Shown here one piece after another: positions 35,401 to 46,815 of a stretch of DNA of 64,000 nucleotides. The notes under the pieces were generated by a model, which worked only from the letters and a program-made list of their open reading frames with translations, ran no database searches and was not told the origin of the DNA. How positions within the stretch are numbered: the stretch's first letter is position 1; every line of letters begins with the position of its first letter. The translations under genes were made by a program, and so were the position numbers. The stretch covers positions 62,001 through 126,000 of the forward strand of contig QNQO01002073.1 in assembly GCA_003290165.1 (NCBI GenBank), in the 5' to 3' direction. Source of the DNA: Berberis thunbergii (lineage: Eukaryota > Streptophyta > Magnoliopsida > Ranunculales > Berberidaceae).

Positions 35401-37084
35401 AGTGTTATCATGAAGAAAATTTGGACAAATTGTATCTCATAAGTTAGATCAGATGTTCCCACATTTAGGTAGTAGGTGTATGTGCATTTTGGATTTGTCA
35501 AATCCCATCGGGTTGAAATTGAAATTCATCATATGTGTCCATATGGTTTATTAAAGTTTGTTGTCAAAGTGTTGTGCCACTATCAGAAATATTTTCTCGT
35601 TAATTGTCAAAGGTTATCGATACATTGCTCCTTTATTTGATGAAATTCCTTAGTGAAATAGAAGATGGATTTGGGGAAGTTTTACAAGAATGAAATGAGT
35701 CAATTTTGCTTAGTTCCTAATGTATCTCATTGTCATATGCTCTTTTGATCATGACCTGGAAGATATTATCTTTGGAGTATTTCTTTGGGCCTTTTTACAT
35801 AGCTAGCGAGATTGATCCCAATTGCATAACATAAAATAGAAGAAAATTTTCTAGTAATAGATATTGGCTGGAATATAATTGAGCATTTGTTTTAGTTTGA
35901 GTATTTATATTGTTATGCGAATTGGTGTGCATATTGTTTTTCATATGATGCAAAGAGATGAGATGTGTGAATTTGCAATGTGTCAAATATTATTTGTTCC
36001 CCAAGATAATGGTGGATACTGTGGTTGATTTATTTATGGTTGACAAAGAGTCACCATAAAAGAGTTTTGAGTTTTAGTTGATAATTTTTTTATGCTCTTT
36101 TCCACAACTCCGGAAAAAATGTGAAAAGAAAATAAACTTTTGCATACAGACTTGTTTGTATACGTGTGATATTATTATGGTATGCAGACTTGCTTGCATA
36201 TCGGTGCATCGTTCAGTGTGCGATCGGTTGTACGTGTAGATTTAGGAAATGCTTGCCTGGATCGAACTTCGGGTGAGATGACATGTTCCTCGGTGTGGCA
36301 CCCCACTTGGAACATGTACGCTCCGAGTGGTTTCCAAGGCAAGGGAGGCACACTTGGGTGAGGTGTGTTCGGCACAAGGAGGATGGTGCGATTGTGGAAA
36401 AAAACGAGATTTCTTTTTTGTGTAAGTGCATGATTACCTTAAAAGAAGAAACTAAATGCTCATTCAACCATTGAATGAGAACTACATGTCTTCCCAAAGG
36501 TAGAAAATGTGTTTTGTTAATATTTCAATAATAGTCTAATATGACTATGAATTGTATCATGGTTTGAAAATAAATCACATTTGTGAGGACCAATAACTTA
36601 GAAATATTATCTAGTTGCTTTTAACTTTTTAATGCAAGATGACATAGTCAATTTATATAGTTAGGATGAAAACACCTTTGCCTCATTGAGGAACTACCTG
36701 ATGATGTGGTTGTTTATTGTTTTGTTTATTTTGATGTTGTCGTGTAAGGATTTATTAACTTTGGGATGAAGATTTCTCACACCAGCTTTATTGCTGACCC
36801 AAGTGAGCTTTTGCTTCTTGGGTACATTCCTTTTGGAATGTAGCCGATTAGCCTTTCAGGTTTTAGAGATTTTGAGCTGCGTTACTGGAGTTCTGCTAGT
36901 GAGCTAGCCACGCCAGTCCTTTCCGGGTTAGAGTTTTATATATTTTAATAATTAAATCATGTTTAGTTGTTGCTGCTATTTGTTTCTATTGTTATTGAAT
37001 TTTCACTTCCCAAGTTTTGGGAGAAACGGATAATCCTACGTGGATTATAGGATTTTCGTTTTCTTCGAAAATCGGGGCGCGACA
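32469..37084 (+). mobile_element. Tekay-like LTR retrotransposon remnant
   Basis: Direct copies at 32469-33191 and 36364-37084 start TGTGTTCGGCACAAGGAGG and end GGCGTGACA / GGCGCGACA. Immediately after the first comes TTTGGTATCAGAGC (33193-33206), the classical primer-binding site for initiator tRNA-Met. No gag or pol is visible. Three copies of the palindrome-like GAATCTCGGGACGAGATTC (33462, 33635, 33827), each followed by TGTAGCACC-like text, are the polypurine-tract/LTR-start hallmark of Tekay chromoviruses. One reading is that the true 3' LTR begins at ~33668 or 33858 and runs to 37084. No matching target duplication was found. Confidence 0.7.
34030..35200 (+). other. Leader- or exon-like stretch inside the Tekay-like element
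   Basis: Pyrimidine-rich text with TTAGGGTTTCTCCTTCTC (34166) and TTCTTCTCCTCTCAG resembles the 5' leader of plant nuclear genes and also that of Tekay LTRs. A frame at 34875-35135 contains AWEEVGSAELAFADKIYSF and one hydrophobic helix (FFCVWFVILVAGHVCGCYF). It may be a captured host exon or chance coding. No family is recognised. Confidence 0.3.
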
Positions 37085-38000
37085 CACCCAAACCAAGTAG
37101 CACCACAGAATAGCAGGTCTTGTCAAGACTCATCACTGTAAATGTTAGAACACTTGAAGACTCCAATAACGAAGATATTTCTTTAGCCTTTGGAGAACCA
37201 AAACATCTTCTCTAGAAAGATGCAATTGAAGGATATGCTTTACAACATTAATGACAACGTTTGAAATGGTGAAGACCGGCCTATATATAGGCGTGATGGT
37301 TTATGAAAAGAAGTCACCCAACAGTTACGCCGGCATCAAATGTCATACGGGATATAAGGAAGCGACGGTTCCAACTGCAACTGCACGAGTCCACATTCAT
37401 TGAACTAATGGCATTGCATGAAACCTCATTAATTGGGGGCAGTAACTGATACTAAACTATCTCGCAATCTACATCGTACACGTGGTACAATGATCTCACT
37501 AATAGGGCCCATCCAACTAGTAAGCCCAAGCAAATGCCTAGTCAGATTAGTGGCCCAAAAGAAGGAAAACACGAACAATATTAGCCTTAGTCGCCCATCG
37601 AATACATAACACACCTACAACGATATTATTATCAACAAATCCTAGGTATCCGCTCTATTAAAGTTCTGTTGTTGTTCATTAAATTTGGATGAATTCAATC
37701 CGATCAATCTATATATGACTATTAGACTCCAGAATCAGACCTACTGATCTGACCCCTGTGTTGGACTATTAGGCAAATTAACTAAGTCAGGACACCTAAG
37801 TCAGACTTACATGCCTAGTGCCAAACGGAGGCCGAACCCAATTAAGACTTAGTCAGTTTTGACTAATGACGATAGCTTCTGATCTACTCTAAGACCGTAG
37901 TTCACCGAGCGTGGATGAAGATGGCTTATAAAGTGATAGTCTAGTTAGCGCTCTCGACATCTGATCACGATGACTTGCCAAGGATTACTGTCAACTAAAG
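37085..38000 (+). mobile_element. Gypsy LTR fragment
   Basis: Distantly related to 9433-10100: it shares CAAGACTCATCACTGTAAATG, TTAGAACACTTGAAGACTCC and TAATTGGGGGCAGTAACTG-like text. It is non-coding. The stretch 37840-38000 also begins a family of ~100-bp units (TTAGTCAGTT...ACTGATGACGATAGCTTCTG) that continues after the MITE at 38640. Confidence 0.5.
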
Positions 38001-38636
38001 AAAATGTTCTAAAATGCACTAGGCTGTGGGCTGGCGGCGAGCAGGTGCCTAATGCCCAGGGGCCTTGGCAAGAGCCTAGGCGATTTTAGGTTTTGTATTA
38101 GAACTTTAATAATTTACAAAAGTTAAGCATAATATTTTATCAATTACATCCAATTTAATGCCAAGATACCTATGAAAATTTTATAAACATGAAAACTTTA
38201 CAATCATGAACAAAATTTATTAAAACTAAAATGACCGAAGTTTTTCATGATGAGTACTTTATACAAAGTTGAATTTGTAGACAAATATCCAAACCTACTC
38301 TTTTATTTTTCTTCAAATTGCATGAATGACCTCAGTTATGTTTGATAAAATCTAAATTACTAAAATTGGTACCGACAAATCCTTTGAGAATTCCATTAAG
38401 TAATCATCAATTGTTACATTCAAACATATACTGAATAAAAAAAATTAAATTGTTTATTTCCAAAAAAGGGGAAAGAAAAATAAATTAAGAACACAATCTG
38501 CCTTATTAAAATAAAACCCGACCAAACCGCCCAGACCCCTCCTAGACCGCTTAAGTGCCTACCCAATTTTTCACCCCACCCAGCCATTAATCTGGGCGTT
38601 TCTCCAACGCCGCCTAGGCCATTTTTTAGAACACTG
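38001..38636 (+). mobile_element. hAT-type MITE, second copy
   Basis: It matches the intronic MITE at 11870-12504 over its whole length. The right end ATTTTTTAGAACACTG is intact. The left end has decayed to AAAATGTTCTAAAATGC in place of CAGTGTTCTAAAAAGTG. The flanks do not show a clean 8-bp duplication. Confidence 0.8.
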
Positions 38637-38943
38637 ACTACAGACAATGGCCACCGAACCAGATCAAAGCTTAGTCAGTTCTAACTGATGACGATAGCTT
38701 CTGGTCCGCTCTAAGACCATAGTTTTCCAAGTTAGTCAGTTTGAACTGATGATGATAGCTTTTGGTCCACTATAAGACTGTAGTTCGCCGAGCGCGGGTG
38801 AAAATGGCTTAGAAAATGGGAGTCTAGTCAGCTTTCAAGATGCCTAACCATGATGTCTTGTAGAGATCATTGTCCAACTACAAACAATGGTCGCCGAACA
38901 TGATCAATACTTACTCAGTTCTGACTGATGATAATAGCTTATG
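38637..38943 (+). repeat. Short tandem units beside the Copia fragment
   Basis: Three to four degenerate units contain TCAGTTCTAACTGATGACGA, TAGCTTCTGGTCC and CTAAGACCATAG (also at 37850-37990, before the MITE). The MITE therefore inserted into this repeat family. Confidence 0.6.
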
Positions 38944-39560
38944 GTCCACTTGTTCTTGCTTGCCTCGGTTCATTCTTTCTTCATGAGCTCGTAAGGATCC
39001 ATTTAATTCGTCGATGGACATGGCATCCAAATCTTTGGACTCTTCAATGACTACCACCACATGATTGAATTTGAAATTTAAAGAACGAATAATCTTCTCA
39101 ACAACACGAGTATCTTTGAATTTTTCTCTAAGCCTTTTCATTTGATTCACCACCGCTGAGACTTTTGTGAAGTAATCAGAAATGGATTCATTTTTTTTCA
39201 TAAAAAAAGATTCAAACTCAGCCCTCAGAGTTTGAAGACGCACTTTCTTCACTTTTTCAACTCCCATGACGGAATTTCGAAGAGTGTCCCATGCTTACTT
39301 GGAGTTTGTTTCATTAACAACTTTCTCGAACATGTCATCATCTAATCCTTATGGACGACAGTAAGAGCACATTGATCTTTTTTCATAGCTTTCTCCAAGG
39401 CTTCTTTTTTACTTTGATTCAAAGTCTCCTCATTTTGAGGTTCTACATAGCATTTCTCAACAATGTCCTATAGTCCTTGAGAACCAAGGATTACCTTCAC
39501 CCGAATTGCTCAATTTTTATAATTGAGTTTGGTGAGTTGTAGGTATTGGAAAGAAAAAGT
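38911..39560 (-). pseudogene. Copia gag remnant
   Basis: On the minus strand, 39267-38911 encodes a Ty1/Copia gag (UBN2-type) piece: KVKKVRLQTLRAEFESFF, ESISDYFTKVSAVVNQMKRL, RVVEKIIRSLNFKFNHVVVV and EESKDLDAMSIDELNGSLRA. Upstream (39560-39270) the gag N-terminus continues in other frames with stops ([20 protein letters not shown]). No protease, integrase or RT follows. Confidence 0.88.
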
Positions 39561-39591
39561 GTCTTCTTTAGGAAACATTCTCTAACATCAA

Positions 39592-39606
39592 GCTTTGATA
39601 CCACTT
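39592..39606 (-). promoter_or_regulatory. Copia primer-binding site and LTR edge
   Basis: The minus strand reads TGGTATCAAAGC (39603-39592), one base off the initiator tRNA-Met primer site TGGTATCAGAGC, and lies directly next to an LTR edge (TGTTGGAACAAG on the plus strand from 39607). This orients the Copia remnant on the minus strand, with its LTR extending from 39607 rightward. Confidence 0.75.
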
Positions 39607-39639
39607 TGTTGGAACAAGATTGAAACAACGGAAATTTAC

Positions 39640-40735
39640 TTTTAGGGCCTACTTTTTCACAAAATAGATAATTTAGATACCATAGTTGATGTAATGGCTA
39701 ATTTGTGCCTAATTTTATACTTTTATGACTAAAAAGTACTATTTTATTAACCCAGGTTAACCCATAAAGTTATATGACATATTTACCCTCCTAAACAAAT
39801 AGAAAACTTAATTTTATAGTTTTATGACCACAAGGACTACAAAAAAAAACCTACGTTAATTGTCATTGAACGACTATTTTAGTTACTTTTTGTTATTGAC
39901 CAACAAGGATTACAAAAAAAAAATTGCGTTAATTGTTATTGACCAATTTTAGTTACTCTTTGTTAGTTTTATTGATCAACAAGGACTACAGGGAAAAAAA
40001 TAAAGAAAAAAACATTAGCATGTTCACTGACCTGAAAATAATGGACATTATATGATAAATCTTAATTTTATTCTGGTCAGTGAACAGATTAACGTTTTTT
40101 ATGATCATTGTTAAAATTGTTGTTTAATAGCAATTAACGTAGTTTTTTTTAGTAGTCCTTATTGGTCAATAAAACTAAAGAGTAACTAAAATTGGTCATT
40201 AAAAATTAACGTAGGTTTTTTTTTTCCTATAGTCCTTGTTGGTCAATAACAAATCGTAACTAAAATTGTCGTTCAATAACAATTTTATATTATAAATCAT
40301 AATTTTTCATGTGATAAATCCTAATCTTTTTCAAGTCAATGAACATGCTAATGATTTTTTTTCTATAGTCTTTGTTGATCAATAAAACTAACAAAGAGTA
40401 ACTAAAATTGGTCAATAACAATTAAAGTATATTTTTTTTCCTATAGTCCTTGTTGGTCAATAACAAAGAGTGACTAAAATTGTCGTTCCATAACTATTAA
40501 CGTAGTTTTTTTTTCCTGTAGTCCTTGTTAGTCATAAAATTATAAATTTAGGTTTTCTATTTGTTTAGTGGGTAAATATGTCATATAACCTTATGGGTTA
40601 ACCTGGGTTAATAAAAGAGTCATTGTTAGTCATAAAAGTATAAAATTAGGCACAAATTAGTCGTTACATCAACTATGGTATCTAACTTGTCTATTTCGTG
40701 AAAAAAGTATGCCCTAAAAGTCATTTTCCATTGAA
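39640..40735. mobile_element. Long inverted-repeat (foldback-type) element
   Basis: The left arm (from ACTTTTAGGGCCTACTTTTT) and right arm (ending AAAAAGTATGCCCTAAAAGT) are inverted over ~190 bp. They share GATACCATAGTTGATGTAA and TTAACCCAGGTTAACCCATA. Inside, the unit GTTATTGACCAACAAGGACT recurs in both orientations, and the centre (40018-40090) is another palindrome (TGTTCACTGACC ... GGTCAGTGAACA). It lies in the LTR of the Copia remnant. Clean target duplications were not found, so the edges are approximate. Non-coding. Confidence 0.75.
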
Positions 40736-41525
40736 ACAAAGCACACAAGTAAAAAAGGAATATAAGAGGACTTCACAACTCAATTGGATGTTTTTTACAT
40801 TGAAACATAACTTAGAGTACATGACTATATATACTACCAAAAAGAGCAATCTAGAGACACTTTTCATCAATCACACTTTTACAAATCAAAAGATACATTT
40901 TCATTTTTCACAGTTTTCAGTTACCACTGAACATTTAGTAGTAAATTGGCCATATATTTCTCAATACAAATTCAATTGATGCACCATTTGAATCTTTGGA
41001 AACTAAACAAACAAAATTTTCATTTGATATATTGTAAGCTAAATTCAGATAACTGTAGCCGCTTCAAATTCTAGTCAAAAACTTACTTAATAATGTCAAG
41101 TTTAATTTTCAACACTTTTCTATTTTAAATTTACTTCTTTAACTATTCTAACTTTCATATTCTTGTATTTTCCTTCTTGTAGAGGTGATAGTCAGTGCAA
41201 GCCCTACATATTCCGGATTATTTGGTAAAATATTTGTTGATTGTTTCAGTGGACATAATAGTTCTCTTTTATAATTTTGTGATGAGCATATAATCCAGTC
41301 CCTCTCCATGGAGCAGGTGATCTGGAATCTAAACTCATGAAAATAATTGTTTGACCCTTTATAGGGGCATTTATTTGGTATGCCTACTCATGATGCTCTT
41401 ATTAATAACTCCACTGCTTTGATTCAACTTACACAAAGAGAGAGAAATTAATTAGTGCTAAATGGTGCACAATTCATCAACAGATGGACTACATAATCTC
41501 CAAGAATTTCGGACCCGTATAGTCT
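40736..41525. other. Copia LTR continuation and intergenic sequence
   Basis: From 40736 the Copia LTR seems to continue after the inverted-repeat element; its minus-strand TATA-like TAGTATATATAG lies near 40826-40837. The remainder up to 41525 is AT-rich intergenic sequence 3' of the small peptide gene. No coding sequence is seen. Confidence 0.4.
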
Positions 41526-41732
41526 CTATTTCACAGTCCTGCATTTACTGATGCAAGTTGCTGCACAGGTAGTAACCCCTCCTGCTCCGCATGTTGCACC
41601 ACACTTACTCGTGCATCTTTTTCTGGCGGGGGAAAGGGCCAAAAATTCCGAATTTGCTTCGGCCTCAAATAGCTGCACAGTGGCGATGAGGACAATGAAG
41701 ACAACGAGAAAACCTAGTATTTGCTTTCCCAT
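41526..41732 (-). CDS. Small secreted cysteine-rich peptide
   Basis: A single-exon frame of 68 residues. Residues 1-27 form a clear secretory signal (MGKQILGFLVVFIVLIATVQ, then LFEAEA), with likely cleavage after AEA. The mature part of ~41 residues is basic and has six cysteines in a symmetrical C-x3-C-x3-C-x7-C-x3-C-x3-C pattern, after a SPARKR stretch that could be processed. The start context is strong (GAAGCCATGGG) and a TATA box lies 62-69 bp upstream. The pattern suggests three disulfides and an apoplastic role in defence or signalling, but this is inference: I do not recognise the family. No duplicate was seen in this window. Confidence 0.75.
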   Translation of the reverse strand: MGKQILGFLVVFIVLIATVQLFEAEANSEFLALSPARKRCTSKCGATCGAGGVTTCAATCISKCRTVK

Positions 41733-41793
41733 GGCTTCACCTTATTATTATATTTATTAATCCCCTTAATTTGGTGGTATTAAATAAATACCC

Positions 41794-41801
41794 TATTTAT
41801 A
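41794..41801 (-). promoter_or_regulatory. TATA box of the cysteine-rich peptide gene
   Basis: TATAAATA on the minus strand, 62 bp upstream of the ATG at 41732, gives a leader of roughly 30-40 bases. Confidence 0.65.
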
Positions 41802-42171
41802 CATAATGGAAAACCTAAGTTAAGGGAAATATATAAAAAGTCAGACACGAATTAGTCAATCGTTGAATGGTAAGCCCTAAAAAACAGCAACAATAAGGAA
41901 GATTCATTACCATCCACGCGTATTATATACAATGTAATTGGGTTTATTACCATCCAATTGTCGCTCAACTCTAAACTTAGAAATGGTCAATGCAAAACTT
42001 ACAGATTTGGTCCATGTATATGGATTCTCGCTAATGAAAATCCCCCCAAGTGATGCAAGTATAAATCTAAATTTGTTGTATGCATGCCCTAGCTAGGTAA
42101 TCAAATCTAAACTTGAGTAGTTTTTTTTTCTGCTTGTATTCATTATCCTCACAGCCTTAACAACAACAACA

Positions 42172-42210
<39 letters not shown>

Positions 42211-42647
42211 CATTGACTTAGGTGTCTAATTTCTAATAAGTGAAAACGTGAACATGAAAGTGATAAAAATAAATAAATAATAAACAAATAAATAAATAAA
42301 AACAAGAAAACATACATACGCTGAGAAAATGGATGTAAATTAGTAGGGTGATGCACATTAGAAAACACAACTCCTCCACTGAACAACTTTTTAAGACATT
42401 ATTATTATTATTGTTAGTTTATTTTGTTATTAGGATTTCTAGTTCTTTGAATTTGGTGCCAGTATTTTGGAGGTTAGACAAACTTAATTTGCTAGTTTTG
42501 GGTATGATTTATGTGGATTAAGGCCTGGTAACAGATTGTGACGCAGGATTTTAGCAGCTAAAACAGAGTGGTTGCACTCTGTTTTTGGGGTCTGATAATT
42601 AACTATGACGCATGGTTGGAAGGAGGACAACGCGATGATAAGAAACA
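41802..42647. other. Intergenic sequence with microsatellites
   Basis: It holds a TAA/ATA run (42173-42208) and an AAAT-type run (42268-42301). No gene is recognised. From ~42410 to 42647 the text resembles the LINE end at 43508-44014 in style (GCAGGATTTTAGCAGCTAAA, ACAGAGTGGTTGCACTCTG), so a second LINE piece is possible. Confidence 0.4.
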
Positions 42648-42713
42648 TAATATTAGTGATACAACAACATTCTTATGTATCTCGTGATATAATATTTGAG
42701 GATCTTGAATAAT
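42648..42713 (+). pseudogene. CHX: CHX 3' end remnant (third copy)
   Basis: It matches the last ~66 coding bases of CHX copy 1 (22342-22407), coding ILVIQQHSYVSRDIIFEDLE with small variation, including the stop. It then continues into the same downstream sequence (ATAAACGCGAAAAA). Everything upstream of 42648 is unrelated, so a third CHX gene has lost nearly all of its body. Confidence 0.88.
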
Positions 42714-43507
42714 GATAAACGCGAAAAAAGTGCTTGTGGCCTATGCATGAATGAAAGTTGTGGTTTATCCTTTGTAATTAGCTGTGGGAAGTCGCCACTA
42801 TGTTTGGACACCAATTTCAAAACAGGACCACGTAGTAATCAAACAAAAAAATTAATTATTTATAGTCTATGTGACAACATATAGGGTGTTTTACTTTCTA
42901 TTTGAAAAAACAACCGTGAAATACTTACATTTTTTATCTGGCTTTAGCTGGGACATAACCAAAATTGGATAAATTGTTTGAGGATGTTTTGGTCCATGTA
43001 AAAGCATTGATCCTTAGCTCAAAATCCGTTAAAATTAATTCCTCAAATGTCTTTCATTTATGGCATGTCTAAATTTTGATCAAGCACCAATTTCATAACA
43101 AGGCCATGTAATATTAATCAAGTTAATATCCAATTTATTTGTGGAACCCATGTGACTAGAGTTATCAATTCGAGGTATGGATAAAGCTCAATTTGTTGAT
43201 CACCATCATGAACACATCTCCTAATGACTTGGTTAGAACAATACTTGAATATGTATGGGTCATCCCAAAAGCAATAGTTGCCATTTGCTAAGAATTTGAA
43301 TTTATATTGTTTTGACCAATGGTCTAGTAACAAGATAGTTCACAATATCCACATACCATGGGGGCCTCAAAGGTGAGTGAGATACCATCATTTACTGTTC
43401 ATCAGAAAATGTTTCAGCTATGGGTAACGACTATTTTTCAGATTCTACAATCATCTTAGGTTATCTGCAATCACATTCTTTGTTCCCTTTTTATCTCAAA
43501 TCTCAAA

Positions 43508-44014
43508 TCTAGACAGGGTACTGTCTGGATGGACAGAGTGCTGCTGTTTGGGTTGATATCTGCGCAATTTGGTTTGCTCTAGGGAGGCTGCAGAGTACGA
43601 AACAGGGTGCTCTCTGTTTTGGACAGACTTTAAGCGGGGGCTTCGCAGGCTGCTGTTGATGCCGCAGGTGAAGTCATGGTTGGTGGCTGATTTTGCTTGC
43701 TAAAGCAGGGTGCTGATGTGATTCTTGTGGTTATTGTGCTGATTTTTATTGCATTTTTTTGGCTGCTTATTGGGCCTTTGGTGCAAATTTCTGATGTGCT
43801 ACAGTTTGACTATGGTTTGAAGCAATTGCTAGGTCAATGGTTAAGTGTTGAGCTTGTCCTTTGGATAGGTTTTTGTTTAGTTTGTTTGTTTGGTTCTCAA
43901 TACGGGTAAAGTCGTAATGTACTCCCGTTTAGGTTGTAAATCAATTTTTTTATAAGTAATAAAGGTCTAGCATCCCACAGTAAAAAAAAATAAAAAATAA
44001 AAAAAAATAAAAAA
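43508..44014 (+). mobile_element. LINE 3' end with poly(A) tail
   Basis: An insertion relative to D block copy 1 (which reads CTCAAATCTCGAGAGCATC at 23153). It ends AAGTAATAAAGGTCTAGCAT and an A-rich tail (43981-44014), the mark of LINE-type retrotransposition. The frame at 43697-43909 is short and hydrophobic with no assigned domain. The same AAGTAATAAAGGTCT ending is found on the minus strand at ~60612-60626. Confidence 0.7.
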
Positions 44015-44127
44015 AACTCTTGAAGGATCAAACGTGGTTTGCCATCCTTCTTAGACAAATGATACATGAGAGTTGCATGATCAGGATAGATAAAGACTTT
44101 CGAACTATTAGGTATGATCAAAACTTA

Positions 44128-44603
44128 CACTACAACAAAAATGACCTTTCTAGACATTACAAGAACACTATGAACAAGGGTAATATAATATTTAGTGCAA
44201 GTCACAGTAGCCCATGTTATCTTTTTAAAATAGCTACCATGAAAAATGTTATCCCAACGTAGCATTTGTGAATGTCATGGTTGTATTATCTATCACATGT
44301 ACATAAATGTAATTAATTGTTTGTTAGCATTTGTGAAATATCATGGTTGTATTATCTACACATGTACATAAGTACTATCAATTGCTTGTTAGCATTTGTG
44401 AATGTTATGATTGTATTATCTATCTCATGTACATAATTATGATCAATTGTTTGTTAGCATTTGGGAATGTCATGGTTGTATTATGTATCTTATATACATA
44501 AATGCTATCAATTATTTTTTTTAACATATGTGCTATCATGAATGACCTTTTAAAATATTATCTGATGATACACAAAACCGTTCAATAATCTGTGTTGTAC
44601 ACA
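44128..44603 (+). mobile_element. CACTA 5' end with ~65-bp repeats
   Basis: It starts CACTACAACAAAAATGA, like 28592. From 44262 four units of ~65 bp follow (GCATTTGTGAATGTCATGG ... CAATTGTTTGTTA). It is truncated by the Gypsy-2 LTR at 44604. Fuller than its partner at 28592. Confidence 0.75.
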
Positions 44604-45206
44604 TGTCATGATAAACGTGCCCACCCAATCCAATAAAGCCCAGACAACACTAAGACCATCTTGGCAAGGTCCGAGAGGTTGGATCCAAATTGCAACTCCC
44701 TATTAAGCCCATACGTCACATGGTCAAGCCCAATACCCGTAAGACCTGATAGGAAAATTATCTAGGGGATCGATCTAAGACGGGCAGGCCAGCAATACAT
44801 TGATTCCAACTAGAAAACAAATAACGGAGTATAAGTCGTGCATGAAAACTCCCCATGCATGGACAATATTCTACAAGGGAATAATCTCCCTTAGATCTAG
44901 GAGCACAAGTTGTTCAGGAAAACTCTCCTACATGGAAGACTCCTAATAGGAAAATGATCTCCAACAAGATATCTTTCCCTAAACTACGCCACCAAAGGCT
45001 GAGCCAAACAAGGACTCTCGCAGTATAAATACGACAGAAGGTTGATGAATAAATGTATGCTACAAAACCCAATTTACAGCATTACGCATTTCTCAAGCCT
45101 TGTCTTACTTTAGCATCGGAGTGTCATTGGCCACCGCAACGGTGGTCGGTTCACATCTGTTCCCTGTGCAGGTCAAGGTCAAGGATAACCGGATTCAACT
45201 ACATCA
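44604..45206 (+). repeat. Gypsy-2 5' LTR
   Basis: It starts TGTCATGATAAACG and ends ...CTACATCA, about 603 bp, followed by TTTGGGGCCATCCGTGGGG (45208 on), a typical Gypsy primer-site region. A TATA box, TATAAATA, is at 45024-45031. Confidence 0.8.
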
Positions 45207-45281
45207 GTTTGGGGCCATCCGTGGGGAACAACGAAGTTCCTTAGAAAACATTGATATCATCCTTACTTACAATCTAGAAAG

Positions 45282-46815
45282 ATGGTGACCACGAGATCTC
45301 ACAATAATGGAGACATCATTGAGCCCTTGAACGCTCGAACCAGTGAAGCGCTGCCAGCTCCAGTGGCACCAACATCGCAGGGGGAACAACCTCACGACGA
45401 ACCCCAAGGTGGATCTGTTGTCAACCCAGGTGTAGCAAACCGCACGAGTGATGGAGATATTCACATAGCAGAACCCTCCACCCGCCGAAGAGACCGAGAG
45501 TCGTGAAGAGCCCCATCCCCATAAAACACTAGAGAACACGTGTAGGAGAGCCACTTTGCCTCTGTCGGCTCTCAGTGGACTAAGGGTGGAGGAGTAGCCA
45601 ATGGAAACTCAGGGTCTAAAAGCTACAAACCCGCTTCGCAGAACCCCCTTCGGCTTGGGGCCACCAATCTAGATGTGTTGTTCAACCTTATCGTCTCCCC
45701 ATTCATGGATCACATCATGAACGAGACACTGCCAAAGAAATTTAGCCCACCAAAGCTGGAGTTTTATGACGGGACAATAGACCCGTTCGACTACTTACGC
45801 CACTTCCAGTATGTAATAGCGCTCAAAGAAGGATCCGAAGCAGTAATGTATCGGTCATTCCCCACCAGCCTGAAGTTCCATTGGCTCATTTCGAATGTTG
45901 GCCCGAAGTCCATTGACTCATTTCGAATGTTGGCAAAAACTTTTCTCACCCGCTTTATCGGCAACCAACGAACCAAGAAGGACCAACATTACTTGGTCAC
46001 TTTCAAATTGAAGTCGAACAAGACATTGAAGGAATACGTCACATGCTTCAATGATGAGTTAACCCTCATCGATGGCTGTAGCGATGACATCTTGGCCACA
46101 GCCTTCACCTCGGGTCTGAGAAGAAGCAAGTTCTACAACTTCATCTCTCTGGAGCCTCCAACTAACATGGCAGACTTACTTAATAGCACCTAAAAATACA
46201 TCATTCTCGAGAGATGTTGGTCACCAAGAAAGAGACAAAAAAGAAACCCTATGGTCCCAAAGACAATAAGGATGGAATGAAACAAGAGGACGACGACAGA
46301 AAGAGGAAGCTCAATGACAACAAACCCGACTCTGGCCGCGCAAGGAAATATAAGGCATCCAATTTTGTCTGGTCCAAAATTGGAGAGAATTGAAGTGGCC
46401 CGCCAAACAGCGAAGAGATCATTCTCGGGGCGATAACAACAAATATTGCTCATTTCACAAGGAAGACGACCACATCATTGAGGATTGCAAAAGTCTCACA
46501 AGTGAGATTGAGTACTTGATCAAGAAGGGTAAGCTGAAAGAATTCCTGGGCCCGAAAAAAAGACATGACCGGGCAAAGAAAAGGAAGGTGTCGTAAAAAA
46601 AATAGATAAAAAGACTCCTAGCATCATATATGTCCTTAATGAGGTCGGCTCGGAAGGTGAGCAGTCCAACAGGTCCCAAAAAGTACACACCTCGAGATGC
46701 GGATGCAACCCACCTGTGAGGTCCAACAAGTGCAATACACATGCATTCAGAGCCCGATCCCACCACTAACATTCATGGACAAGGACCACCAAGGTGTCCA
46801 TCCTTCTCACAATGA
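45282..46815 (+). pseudogene. Gypsy-2 gag, second copy
   Basis: The gag begins MVTTRSHNNGDIIEPL at 45282 and stops early (45506). The main gag domain is open at 45675-46193 (FSPPKLEFYDGTIDPFDYLR, KTLKEYVTCFNDELTLIDG, YNFISLEPPTNMADLL). A knuckle region is open at 46390-46596 (KYCSFHKEDDHIIEDCKS, with IEYLIKKGKLKEFLGPKK). A 5'-side repeat of CCGAAGTCCATTGACTCATTTC near 45905 is a local duplication. The copy is cut at 46815, before the protease. Better preserved than 28920-31280. Confidence 0.88.

Larger units (their letters stand above)
42648..46815 (+). repeat. Segmental duplication, D block copy 2
   Basis: Collinear with 22336-30890 without the gag-only Gypsy, but with a LINE end at 43508-44014. 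The match stops at 46815, inside the Gypsy-2 protease lead-in (CACCAAGGTGTCCATCC). Confidence 0.88.

Noticed and set aside
41551..41760. Plus-strand open frame over the peptide gene
   Set aside because: Antisense shadow of the minus-strand cysteine-rich peptide, which has a signal sequence and promoter.
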